A DNA stretch of 64,000 nucleotides, taken from the NCBI GenBank assembly GCA_902780505.1, contig CACZFN010000003.1, positions 1 to 64,000 of the forward strand, read 5' to 3'. Position 1 is the stretch's first letter. Every line of letters begins with the position of its first letter. The notes beneath the pieces were generated by a model. It was not told the origin of the DNA and ran no database searches. It worked only from the letters and a program-made list of their open reading frames with translations. This DNA comes from an uncultured Ruminococcus sp. (lineage in GTDB: Bacteria > Bacillota > Clostridia > Oscillospirales > Ruminococcaceae). Below are positions 33,110 through 40,755 of the stretch, one piece after another. The position numbers and the translations under genes were made by a program.

Positions 33110-33487
33110 TTACACCCCGAGGATATTTCTCACCACCCACCATATAAGAAGTGCCGCAAGGAAGATGATATTCAGCACACCAGGTCTGACAACAAGTTCA
33201 TACCGGCCTGTCTTTATATACCTATAGGTAATGTAAGCGCAGACATAGGCAGCATAGAGGGCTTCGGCAAAAATAAAAGCGTTGAATCTGACAGCTGACC
33301 TGACATCAAAATGCGCAAGCGCCATTACCGCACGGGAATTACCGCACCCCGGGCAGTTATGGTGTGTGAGCTTTTTAATAAGGCACGGCACGCCAAGCCC
33401 GCTTGCCCTCACAAAGAAGTAGTACGCAAGCAGCACGGCGGACACTGTCACATATACCCTTACAGTTTTTATTACACGAGATCTCAT
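33110..33487 (-). CDS. DUF2752 membrane protein
   Basis: 125 aa with three hydrophobic segments. The family motif HHNCPGCGNSRAVMALAHFD is present after the first helix. The CPGCG pair suggests metal or redox chemistry at the membrane face, but the function is not known. AGGGTGAT stands before the ATG. It often follows a DUF4234-type gene, as here. Confidence 0.85.
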   Translation of the reverse strand: MRSRVIKTVRVYVTVSAVLLAYYFFVRASGLGVPCLIKKLTHHNCPGCGNSRAVMALAHFDVRSAVRFNAFIFAEALYAAYVCAYITYRYIKTGRYELVVRPGVLNIIFLAALLIWWVVRNILGV

Positions 33488-33500
33488 ATTATCACCCTAT

Positions 33501-33531
33501 AAAAAAATACCGCCGCAGTATTGTGCGGCGG
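33501..33531 (-). terminator. Terminator or attenuator between the DUF4234 and DUF2752 genes
   Basis: CCGCCGC/GCGGCGG arms with an 8-nt loop, then TATTTTTTT on the minus strand. It is only 14 nt before the DUF2752 start, so it may set the ratio of the two products rather than end the operon. Confidence 0.8.
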
Positions 33532-33545
33532 ATCTGGTTTGCGGA

Positions 33546-33917
33546 TCAGAACTGCTGAGGGATAGAATTATATGTACCGGCATCAGCGAGCTGATTCATT
33601 TCGTTCTGTACGAGTGCCAGAACAGCGATAGGGAATACGAGTTCGAGCAGGATATATGCTATCTTCTGGTCTGAAGGAGAAATGCCCATTCTTGCCTTGA
33701 CTTCGTTAATATTATCATCAGCATTGATAGCAAATATAACGCCGCCGACATAGAAGAACAGAAGTACAAACTGGATTATAGGCGTAAGGTTCCCAAGACT
33801 CTTGCCGCCTGCGTTGTACATTTCCTCCATTGTTTTGTAGTACCAGTAAAGCCCATAAATACCGCAGGTTATGATAGTAAGGATAATTACTGTCACTACG
33901 CTTCTTTTAGTAAACAT
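33546..33917 (-). CDS. DUF4234-type small membrane protein
   Basis: 123 aa. The N-terminal VIILTIITCGIYGLYWYYKT, with two more helices at about 48-66 and 88-105, fits the DUF4234 family of unknown function. AGGAGGAGAG precedes the ATG. It has its own promoter and is followed by a strong hairpin and the DUF2752 gene. Confidence 0.78.
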   Translation of the reverse strand: MFTKRSVVTVIILTIITCGIYGLYWYYKTMEEMYNAGGKSLGNLTPIIQFVLLFFYVGGVIFAINADDNINEVKARMGISPSDQKIAYILLELVFPIAVLALVQNEMNQLADAGTYNSIPQQF

Positions 33918-33949
33918 ATTTACTCTCCTCCTATATATATTATAAACCC

Positions 33950-33978
33950 ATTATAATATATATTTTTAAAAAAGTCAA
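33950..33978 (-). promoter_or_regulatory. Promoter of the DUF4234 gene
   Basis: TTGACT (33973-33978), 17 nt, TATAAT (33950-33955). Confidence 0.75.
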
Positions 33979-34046
33979 TGATTATTTTATATTTTTATAA
34001 CATTTTCCACAAAGCAGCACCGCCTTAAAATAATTCTTTTGTTGTC

Positions 34047-34103
34047 TGCACCCATTTTATCCCTTCGGGGGTATTAATTACAGAAAGGCAAAAACATAGA
34101 TTA
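34047..34103 (+). promoter_or_regulatory. Bipartite CACCC-N16-GGTATTA element, copy A
   Basis: CACCC, exactly 16 nt, GGTATTA. The 16 nt end in the hairpin CCC-TTC-GGG abutting the second box, and CAAAAAC follows 12 nt later. Copies C (34264) and B (37028) keep the boxes and the spacing while the stem sequence changes. It is 290 nt upstream of the pilin gene with no ORF of its own. Orientation is taken from the downstream genes. Confidence 0.6.
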
Positions 34104-34125
34104 TTATTTTGGAAGAAATAAGCCG

Positions 34126-34187
34126 GACTGTTGATAAAGCAGTAATTTCTGAGGACAAAAACACGTGTTTTCAAAAAACAGCAGTCC
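34126..34187. repeat. Small inverted-repeat element, relic of the 43141 repeat family
   Basis: GGACTGTTGATAAAGCA on the left and AAAACAGCAGTCC on the right can pair. CTGTTGATAAAGCA recurs exactly at 43142-43155, and the AAAAACACGTGTTTT segment parallels AAAAACATAGTTTTT at the end of that element. It looks like a copy that lost its middle. Confidence 0.5.
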
Positions 34188-34216
34188 TTGACAAATCACT
34201 ATAAAAGTTGTCTAAT
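34188..34216 (+). promoter_or_regulatory. Promoter of the pilin/solenoid operon
   Basis: TTGACA, 17 nt, TCTAAT. Transcription would give a leader of about 110 nt containing element C. Confidence 0.75.
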
Positions 34217-34263
34217 ATAGGGATAGACGCAGGGGCTTAGGTGCCCGGGTATCTGTAATATTC

Positions 34264-34335
34264 ACCCGTATACCTGATTTCAGGGTATTACTGATAGACA
34301 AAACAAAAACACCCATTTTACAGGAGGAATCAATC
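34264..34335 (+). promoter_or_regulatory. Bipartite element copy C and ribosome site of the pilin gene
   Basis: CACCC, 16 nt, GGTATTA with the stem CCTG-ATTT-CAGG. It is followed by CAAAAAC, CCCAT and ACAGGAGG leading into the pilin ATG. Copy B has the same order of pieces before the 402-aa gene. Confidence 0.6.
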
Positions 34336-34749
34336 ATGAAGAATTCAGTTAAGAAAAAACTTATGCTTATGACAGCAAAGGCAATGGGCGCAGCTTGCGC
34401 AGCACAGATGGCAATGTTCACAGCATTTGCAGAAACAACAACAACAAAGAAGAAGAATAACCCCGATGCTGACCTTGATAAGGTTACAGAGCCTATTATC
34501 GGGCTTGTAAATCAGGTGCTCAACGTACTTATCCCGCTTGTTGCAGCTGTAGGCGGCGTGTTCTGTGTAAGCCTCGGCCTTAAATATGCAAAGGCAGAAG
34601 AACCCCAGGAAAGAGAAAAGGCAAAGCAGCATCTCAAGAGTGCTATCATAGGCTTCTCGCTTATCTTCATTCTTGTAGTTGTTCTCAGGATCGCTGAAAT
34701 AATGATCAACCCCTTTAACCCGAAAAAGGATCTTTATTATGAAATATAA
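34336..34749 (+). CDS. VirB2/TrbC-like pilin
   Basis: 137 aa. The N-terminus has a basic start and a weak signal peptide ending in FTAFA (about residue 32). The mature part has two long hydrophobic helices (about 58-84 with LIPLVAAVGGVFCVSLGL and 104-124 with AIIGFSLIFILVVVLRIA) joined by a short charged loop. This is the plan of type IV secretion VirB2/TrbC pilins and their Gram-positive conjugation relatives. No VirB4, VirB6, coupling protein or relaxase is in the window, so it is an orphan. The stop overlaps the start of the solenoid-like gene by 11 bp, so the two are co-translated. Confidence 0.75.
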   Translation: MKNSVKKKLMLMTAKAMGAACAAQMAMFTAFAETTTTKKKNNPDADLDKVTEPIIGLVNQVLNVLIPLVAAVGGVFCVSLGLKYAKAEEPQEREKAKQHLKSAIIGFSLIFILVVVLRIAEIMINPFNPKKDLYYEI

Positions 34750-36952
34750 ATCTTTAATAAGAAAAAAACGAATAGAGATACTTGCGCTTGCCGCCGCATT
34801 GGCTTTCACCTTTGCGGCTGACAGCCTTTTCAGGCCTTTTGACTTTTATGCATCCGCAGCTGCTGAATCTGATGACGATGAAAGTTCATCCGCAGAAGAT
34901 ACCGAAGCTGAGATCAAATCTGATATACTTGATGTAACTCACGGCAGCGTGGAATTCTGGCGCTGTGAAAGAGTCGGCAAGAATAATTACCCGCAGGACA
35001 GCGAGTGGACAATGTCGCTGTTTTTCTTCGGAGATTACTCTATGCCGTTCAGGGACGACAAGCTTTTTTCAGCCCTTGCGCCTAATGCCATTACAATAGG
35101 TCCTGAGGCCGATCCGATACCGGGTGTTTCAAATGTCATCACCAAGACACACGGCAGTGAGTATTATTCACGATTTGTGTCCGACAGCAGCGGTGCATGG
35201 GGCGATACTATAAGGGAACAGTATGCCCATTATATAGCCCTTGACACTACATACACCCAGCCTGCAAGCCAAAGATTGTTCGGCGCAGATACAAGCAAGG
35301 ACGTATTCTTTACAACCGCTGACATGAACCCTGTTTATGTAAAGTATACGGGGACAAACAGTAACGAAGGCTCCGGCGTTATAGGTTCCAAATGGCCGAT
35401 GTATAAGATCAGGCTCAAAAGCAGCAATGACAGGGAATACTACCTTGCACCTACAGACAAGAACAGTGAATCTCTGCCTAAGATAGTCACAAGCGAGAGC
35501 AGCGCCAAGAGTTTTACCTTCCGCCCGTTTGATATGAACAGCGGGAATGCACTGGACAACAATATGATGATGCTTGCATTCAACTCGATGCTGAGCAATC
35601 CTTCACAGGCAAATGTTCTTAAAGCTTTTTACGGCGTGAGCACTATAGAAGAACTTAAAGAGGTCAGCATCAGGAACGGCATAGTCTGGGTGCCTTATAT
35701 TTACGATAAAGGCAACGATGACGAAGTTCTCGTAACAAGAAACACAAGCTTCGTTTTCACTGCTGATGACGGCGACTACGGAAGAATGTCCGACAGGTGC
35801 AAATGGTATATAGGCAAAAAGTATTTGTTCTCGGCACTTGAAGGCACAACCACCATTAAGGAAGGTCAGATACTAAGCATTTCCGAAAAAGACTATATAA
35901 GGGCTGACGGCGGTCAGGACAGCCAGAACGGCGTTATATTAAGAAACGGCAATAAGGTAATAATCGAAAAGGGCGGTATTCTAAGTATCGAGGGCAACTT
36001 TATCAACAACGGTACTATAGAAAACCGCGGCGGCACTATAATTGTCAAAAAGGGCGGCGCTATATTCCCGTTCCAGCAGGGCTCTGATGTTTCTAAAAAC
36101 GGCTGCGGCTCTATCAAGTGCGTCGGCGGCGATATCATTATCCAGAAGGGCGGCGCTATCTATGGCGGGCTTTCGGATATAAAGGGTTCACCCTGCCCCT
36201 TTTGGCTTGATGACGGTTCTGTGCTTATGAATCAGGGCTTGCTCGTTTACGGCGGCCTTCGCCTTGGCAGCGACGCAAGAGTTGAGCTTTATGAAGACAG
36301 CGTTACATACGGCTCCTACGGCTCACAGAAAGATGCCACGGGCTGCGAATATCTGGTCAAGCCTTCCAATGGCGATGATAACGAATGGATGGTGTCTTAC
36401 GTTTATGATGACGGCACCACGGGAACGGATCAATCGCTTTCTCAGTTTATGTATGGGATAAGATATTCATGGGGTGATGTCCTGTATAATGATTATTTGA
36501 CCGAGTTTAGCTCTTATACCGACAGCGAAAAGCAGGCTTTTGCCGATAAGGTTGTCGAGGAAGCGAAAAAGAATGGCAGCAATATCGTAATAACTCACAG
36601 CGAAAACAGATACGAGAATGCTTACGGTAATGTTTATAACAGCAAGGAAGAGGCTATAGAGTATACCGAGGGCCTCGGCTATCAGTTCGTGGAAGAAGAC
36701 AGTGACGGCACTTTGCACTTTACACTCTATAACTTTGACGCAAACTTTAACGATCTTTTAAGCAAGAATAATACAGCGTTTTTAAACGGCACACTTACAA
36801 AGCTTGAATTTATTCAGGAGTGTAAGGGGCTTCAGGGTATGTACTATCAGGGAGTGCCCACACGTATGCCTACAATATCTAAGGCTTCAAGTGCTAAGTT
36901 CACGGATATAAGTAAAACTTCCAGCCTTAAACCTACCGATTTAACACTTTGA
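34739..36952 (+). CDS. Large secreted protein with beta-solenoid-like middle
   Basis: 737 aa, family not recognised. A signal-type helix (IEILALAAALAFTFAADSLF) is followed by an acidic Ser/Glu stretch, a region of about 330 aa rich in Tyr, Asp and Ser, and a run of short strands with regular Gly/Asn turns (about 395-520: VIIEKGGILSIEGNF, GTIENRGGTIIVKKGGAIFP, DIIIQKGGAIYGG, GLLVYGGLRLGSDARVEL) that fits a right-handed beta-helix. A charged C-terminus follows. There is no LPXTG, dockerin or S-layer motif. Translation overlaps the pilin gene, which suggests that the pilin and this protein work together, possibly as a surface appendage and adhesin; that is inference. Confidence 0.7.
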   Translation: MKYKSLIRKKRIEILALAAALAFTFAADSLFRPFDFYASAAAESDDDESSSAEDTEAEIKSDILDVTHGSVEFWRCERVGKNNYPQDSEWTMSLFFFGDYSMPFRDDKLFSALAPNAITIGPEADPIPGVSNVITKTHGSEYYSRFVSDSSGAWGDTIREQYAHYIALDTTYTQPASQRLFGADTSKDVFFTTADMNPVYVKYTGTNSNEGSGVIGSKWPMYKIRLKSSNDREYYLAPTDKNSESLPKIVTSESSAKSFTFRPFDMNSGNALDNNMMMLAFNSMLSNPSQANVLKAFYGVSTIEELKEVSIRNGIVWVPYIYDKGNDDEVLVTRNTSFVFTADDGDYGRMSDRCKWYIGKKYLFSALEGTTTIKEGQILSISEKDYIRADGGQDSQNGVILRNGNKVIIEKGGILSIEGNFINNGTIENRGGTIIVKKGGAIFPFQQGSDVSKNGCGSIKCVGGDIIIQKGGAIYGGLSDIKGSPCPFWLDDGSVLMNQGLLVYGGLRLGSDARVELYEDSVTYGSYGSQKDATGCEYLVKPSNGDDNEWMVSYVYDDGTTGTDQSLSQFMYGIRYSWGDVLYNDYLTEFSSYTDSEKQAFADKVVEEAKKNGSNIVITHSENRYENAYGNVYNSKEEAIEYTEGLGYQFVEEDSDGTLHFTLYNFDANFNDLLSKNNTAFLNGTLTKLEFIQECKGLQGMYYQGVPTRMPTISKASSAKFTDISKTSSLKPTDLTL

Positions 36953-36962
36953 TAGCTTTTAT

Positions 36963-36997
36963 CAAGCCCTCGGGTAAGCCCGGGGGCTTGTTTTTTT
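36963..36997 (+). terminator. Terminator of the pilin/solenoid operon
   Basis: CAAGCCCTCGGG, TAAG, CCCGGGGGCTTG, then seven T. Confidence 0.9.
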
Positions 36998-37026
36998 CCT
37001 ATTTTGCCTTATGTTTTTTAAAAAAA

Positions 37027-37103
37027 TGCACCCAAACCCGCCTGACGGGGGTATTACTTACGAAAGAACACAAAAACCCATATAAAACAGGAGAGGATAA
37101 GTT
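37027..37103 (+). promoter_or_regulatory. Bipartite element copy B and ribosome site of the 402-aa gene
   Basis: CACCC, 16 nt, GGTATTA with the stem CCCG-CCTGA-CGGG. It is followed by CAAAAAC, CCCAT and ACAGGAGAGGA before the ATG. No ordinary -35/-10 pair is visible between the terminator (36997) and this gene, so the element itself may be the promoter. Confidence 0.6.
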
Positions 37104-38312
37104 ATGCCAAAATATACTAAAGACCAGCTCAATGCTACAGCAAAAAGCAGATTGGAATATTATGAAAATCAGCTCGAAACAGAAAAGCTTCGTTATCAGA
37201 AAGTAAACGATCGCTTCGGTAAAAACGGTAAGATATCATCTGATCTTCTATCCGGCAAAAAGCCTTATAACGATGAAGACGTTGAAAAATATAATTCTAT
37301 AACCCTGCCTGATGTTCCGGGTATGGATGATGATATGATATCGCTTATAGGCGTTGGTGTGTCATTTGATAAAAAGTATGTAAGAAAAACCAGCTCCTCT
37401 GCGGGAAATCTGGGCCCTGAGGACTTCCACCGTGTATTTGTCACCAGCAATATCATCCCCGCCGATCCCAGAACGATAGATTATTCTGATGCAATGCCTA
37501 AAATACGTGAGGAAACAAAGAATGTCCTTGAAGAATACAACAAGGGTAATAAAGAGCCTGTAAAGAAAGCACTCAGAAATATCGCTGATCATATCAAAAA
37601 TGACAGCGGCACTTTAGAGTTCAACGCTAACCAGGCCGACGGCATCTATAATAAGGGCTTTTATAAAACAATAGGCGAGTTTATGAATGACAAGGATCTT
37701 GGCGTTGAAAAAATGTTCAGCGAAAAAGACCTTTTAAGGGTAAAGGCAAACGCTAAGAAGTTAGATGCATATGAAAAATCAAACAATGCCGCAAAAGAGC
37801 TTTTATTAAACCCCGCTGATGCAAACACCCCCGAGCGTGAACAGCAGGTGCTTGATTATATGCTTAATATGGCAACAGCTTCTGTGACATCCAAATCAGT
37901 CGTAAACGAGGAAGATTCATATAAAGACCTTGTAGATTCAATAGGCGACTTTATTGATAATGATCCCAGAATTATAGCTGATGAAGAAGGAATGTCAAAA
38001 ACCAACACTGATATCATAGTAGACCTTAACCAAACAATAGCCCAAAAAGTTGATGACAAAAAGGCAGCATCAGCTAAATACAAGTTCGCTTATGATAATG
38101 TTATAGGCAACAAGTCATCAAGCCTTCTGAGAGATATCTATCAGAAAGATAATGTAGCCCCTGAAGAAGCTATCCTCAGCGAAGAAAACGGCGAGGAAAA
38201 GCTAAAGGAACAGCTGAAGACCAAGATCAAGGAATCTGACCTGTATCAGAGCCTTATGAAAGCCGAAAGCCCAAATCAGATGGCTATGGCACTTAACAAG
38301 GCTGATCTGTAA
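37104..38312 (+). CDS. Unrecognised helical 402-aa protein
   Basis: No family recognised. No signal peptide or membrane helix; highly charged and mostly helical, with Lys/Glu-rich stretches (e.g. RLEYYENQLETEKLRYQKVN at residues 17-36) and short coiled-coil potential near both ends. The frame ends ...MAMALNKADL, but the -1 frame continues immediately with coding-like text for 50 codons (38309-38461). The annotated end may thus be an artefact of a one-base change. The gene has its own copy of the bipartite element and AGGAGAGGA before its ATG. Association with the pilin/solenoid pair is by shared leader and position only. Confidence 0.75.
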   Translation: MPKYTKDQLNATAKSRLEYYENQLETEKLRYQKVNDRFGKNGKISSDLLSGKKPYNDEDVEKYNSITLPDVPGMDDDMISLIGVGVSFDKKYVRKTSSSAGNLGPEDFHRVFVTSNIIPADPRTIDYSDAMPKIREETKNVLEEYNKGNKEPVKKALRNIADHIKNDSGTLEFNANQADGIYNKGFYKTIGEFMNDKDLGVEKMFSEKDLLRVKANAKKLDAYEKSNNAAKELLLNPADANTPEREQQVLDYMLNMATASVTSKSVVNEEDSYKDLVDSIGDFIDNDPRIIADEEGMSKTNTDIIVDLNQTIAQKVDDKKAASAKYKFAYDNVIGNKSSSLLRDIYQKDNVAPEEAILSEENGEEKLKEQLKTKIKESDLYQSLMKAESPNQMAMALNKADL

Positions 38313-38461
38313 AGGATCTCTATAATGCAGCAGTTGAGGAAGGCGGCAAAAGGCTTATCCCCAAGCTTGCAACCGCCAAGAGGTTAATGCCCAAGGTAAC
38401 AGAGGTAAAGAGAACAGAGCCTAAGCGTGAGCTCAATATGAATGGTCCTAAGTTGAATTAA
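38309..38461 (+). other. -1 frame continuation of the 402-aa protein
   Basis: Re-reading one base at CTG-TAA gives VKDLYNAAVEEGGKRLIPKL, then ATAKRLMPKVTEVKRTEPKR, ending NMNGPKLN before a TAA. Composition matches the upstream protein. There is no slippery heptamer near the junction, so a recent one-base deletion or a sequence error is more likely than programmed frameshifting. Confidence 0.6.
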
Positions 38462-38484
38462 GCAAAAGAAAGGCAGAAACTAAA

Positions 38485-38664
38485 ATGAATGAACAAAGGA
38501 TCTTTTCAGCACTCAGGGCACTTGCGGAATATACCCCCAAGACACCTGAAGCTGCCGAGCAGAATATGGCAAGGGCAGCAAGAATGCTGTCCGCCACGGT
38601 ACAGGAGGTAAAAACTCCCCTGCGTACCGCCATAACAAAAACAGCTGACCGGGTTTTGCTGTGA
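38485..38664 (+). CDS. Small 59-aa protein
   Basis: MNEQRIFSALRALAEYTPKT followed by an Ala/Met-rich helix (AAEQNMARAARMLSATVQEV) and a TGA. AGAAAGG lies 13 nt before the ATG, which is somewhat far. It lies 23 nt after the frameshifted extension and right before a good terminator, so it is probably the last gene of that transcript. No family is recognised. Confidence 0.55.
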   Translation: MNEQRIFSALRALAEYTPKTPEAAEQNMARAARMLSATVQEVKTPLRTAITKTADRVLL

Positions 38665-38679
38665 TACCCCGGATAAATA

Positions 38680-38718
38680 CCGCAGACAGTAAGCAAATAC
38701 TGCCTGCGGGTTTTATTT
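38680..38718 (+). terminator. Terminator after the 59-aa gene
   Basis: CCGCAGACAGTA and TACTGCCTGCGG arms with one mismatch and a 6-nt loop, then GTTTTATTT. Confidence 0.85.
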
Positions 38719-38750
38719 GCAGGTTTTGCGCAAACCATATTCTTCTAAAC

Positions 38751-38779
38751 TTGACTTGACTGTCTTTTTGTATTATAAT
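38751..38779 (+). promoter_or_regulatory. Promoter of the MATE fusion gene
   Basis: TTGACT, 17 nt, TATAAT; ACAGGTGA follows before the GTG start. Confidence 0.8.
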
Positions 38780-38845
38780 TAATTAGGTGTCAAAGCACCG
38801 TATAATAAGGCAATAAGCCCTAAAACAGATAACAGGTGATAAAAA

Positions 38846-40594
38846 GTGATAAAGAAACTATTTCGGCAAATGCTGCTTACACAGATACTTTCAGCAATGA
38901 CGGTAACGCTCTGTATGCTTATCGACAGCATTATGATCGGAAGATTTCTGGGGTTGGAGGCAATGGGCGCTTACGGCTATTCTACCCCTGTGCTGCTCGT
39001 ATTTGCGGCAGTGGGCAGTATGATCTCCGCAGGCGTTCAGGTAATGTGCGGCAAAACTATGGGTACAGGCGATAAGGAGGGTACTGACGCCTGCTTCTCC
39101 GTATCAGCGGCACTTGCTGTGGTGTTCTCTGTTGTCGGTATGGCAGCTGTGCTTATTTTTACCGATTCCCTCTGCACCCTCCTCGGCGCAGGTGAAAACT
39201 CCCCCGATAACCCGGTTTTCGGGCTTACAAGGGATTACCTCCGCGGATTTATAATCGGTGCCCCCGCATTTATGGCAGCGCAGATAATGGTGCCTTATAT
39301 GCAGATATCCGGCAGCCGTGTAAGGCTTGTCACAGCTGTTATAGCTATGACAGTCGGCGACGTTTTATTTGATATACTAAACGTCTTTGTCTTTAAAAAA
39401 GGTACCTTCGGCATGGGGCTTGCAAGCTCGCTTAGCTACTATATAGCATTCACTGTCGGCATTGTGTATTTCTTTAAAAAGGAATGTATCTTTAAATTCC
39501 GCATAGCACTTGTAAAACTAAAGACCTGCGCTAAACTTATGAAGAACGGTATCCCTACCCTTATCAATCAGGTAAGCCTTGTGCTGCTCACCTTCCTGCT
39601 CAACCAATTGCTCACAAGTCTTGGCGGCAGTACGGCGGTTGCGGCGTATTCTGTTATATCTTCCTGCGGCAATATCTGCTATTCATTCTCCTCGGGTGTC
39701 GCGGCTGTCGCACTTACTCTTTCCTCTATCTTCTATGCCGACGAGGATAAGACCTCTCTGCTCACCCTTGTAAGGGTAATGCTTTTCTATGCAGCAGTCA
39801 TATGTGCGGCGGTAACGCTTGTTGTCGTCCTTGCCGCAAGGCCGCTTGTAATGCTGTTTATTCAGGATATGTCTGCGATCGATATGGCAATACTCGGGCT
39901 CAGGCTGTTTGTGCTCTCACTTGTTCCGTGTGCACTTAATACAACACTTAAAAACTACTATCAGGGCGTTGACCGTGTCGGCATGACTATGACTGTATCA
40001 GTGCTGCAAAACTTCGCTCTTACGGCACTCGGCGCATATGTCATAAGCCGCTTTGCAGGGGTGACAGGCGTGTGGCTCGGCTTCCTTGCGGGTGAAAGCC
40101 TTACTTTTGCAGCGATATGTGTCTATGTTCTGCTTCGCCGCAGAAAGGAAGGCCTCAGCGCCCGCGGCTTCTCACTTATCGCTGATGACTTCGGCGCAGA
40201 TGATGATGACTGCTTTGACACTTCCATTTCCTCGGGGGAACAGGTGGTAGTTGTGTCGGAACAGGCATCAGCTTTCTGTGTGAGCCGCGGTGTAACCAAA
40301 AAGAAAAGTTCCCTGATCGCCCTTGCGATAGAGGAAATGTCAAATAATATAATCCACTATGGCTTTAAAGACGGTAAAGACCATAGTATAGATATCCGTA
40401 TAGTGATATGTGAAGATTCCATAATGCTTCGTATAAGGGATAACTGTGCATCTTTTGATCCGATAGATTACCTTGAACTGCATAAAGATGACGATCCCGT
40501 GGCACATATAGGAATAAAAATGGTAATGAAGCTTGTAAGTGATGCAAACTATGTAAACTCCCTCGGGCTTAATAACCTGCAATTGACACTGTAA
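38846..40594 (+). CDS. MATE-family transporter fused to an anti-sigma-type HATPase domain
   Basis: 582 aa with a GTG start. Residues 1-435 carry about twelve membrane helices of the MATE/polysaccharide-exporter-like fold (e.g. LCMLIDSIMIGRFLGLEAMG and GASSLSYYIA-type helices). Residues 460-582 form a cytoplasmic ATP-binding domain of the RsbW/SpoIIAB HATPase_c_2 type: N box LIALAIEEMSNNIIHYGF, G1-like IRDNCASFDP and G2-like HIGIKMVMKLV. There is no stop or linker break between the two parts. The kinase-like half could sense or gate transport, or phosphorylate an anti-sigma antagonist at the membrane. Neither substrate is known. Confidence 0.88.
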   Translation: MIKKLFRQMLLTQILSAMTVTLCMLIDSIMIGRFLGLEAMGAYGYSTPVLLVFAAVGSMISAGVQVMCGKTMGTGDKEGTDACFSVSAALAVVFSVVGMAAVLIFTDSLCTLLGAGENSPDNPVFGLTRDYLRGFIIGAPAFMAAQIMVPYMQISGSRVRLVTAVIAMTVGDVLFDILNVFVFKKGTFGMGLASSLSYYIAFTVGIVYFFKKECIFKFRIALVKLKTCAKLMKNGIPTLINQVSLVLLTFLLNQLLTSLGGSTAVAAYSVISSCGNICYSFSSGVAAVALTLSSIFYADEDKTSLLTLVRVMLFYAAVICAAVTLVVVLAARPLVMLFIQDMSAIDMAILGLRLFVLSLVPCALNTTLKNYYQGVDRVGMTMTVSVLQNFALTALGAYVISRFAGVTGVWLGFLAGESLTFAAICVYVLLRRRKEGLSARGFSLIADDFGADDDDCFDTSISSGEQVVVVSEQASAFCVSRGVTKKKSSLIALAIEEMSNNIIHYGFKDGKDHSIDIRIVICEDSIMLRIRDNCASFDPIDYLELHKDDDPVAHIGIKMVMKLVSDANYVNSLGLNNLQLTL

Positions 40595-40597
40595 AAT

Positions 40598-40636
40598 ACA
40601 AACCGACTGTAAGATCAGGCTTCGCAGTCGGTTTGT
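40598..40636 (+). terminator. Terminator of the MATE fusion gene
   Basis: ACAAACCGACTG and CAGTCGGTTTGT, 12-bp perfect arms with a 15-nt loop, then CTTACT. Confidence 0.75.
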
Positions 40637-40692
40637 CTTACTAATGGGGAATTTTTAATGGCTTTTTCGTGCTGTTTTTTATCTTAAATATG

Positions 40693-40721
40693 TTGCATTT
40701 TTAAGATGATTGTGGTATAAT
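40693..40721 (+). promoter_or_regulatory. Promoter of the 783-aa secreted protein gene
   Basis: TTGCAT, 17 nt, TATAAT, with AAAGGAAG before the ATG. Confidence 0.8.
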
Positions 40722-40755
40722 ACTTGTATACAAAATTTGTAAAGGAAGTGTTTTT

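Noticed and set aside
34156-34175. Second parS site at AAAACACGTGTTTT
   Set aside because: The core CACGTG is present, but the flanks are AAAA/TTTT rather than TGTTY/RAACA. It belongs to an inverted-repeat element.
34217-34335. Riboswitch, for example c-di-GMP type, in the long leader of the pilin gene
   Set aside because: No GNRA-receptor pair or conserved GEMM core can be found. The conserved part matches only the other two copies of the bipartite element.
38290-38330. Programmed -1 frameshift in the 402-aa gene
   Set aside because: No slippery heptamer or downstream pseudoknot is visible at CTG-TAA. A one-base change is simpler.
34336-38664. Conjugative element or prophage
   Set aside because: No integrase, relaxase, VirB4, coupling protein, capsid or terminase gene is present; only a single pilin-like protein resembles conjugation machinery.
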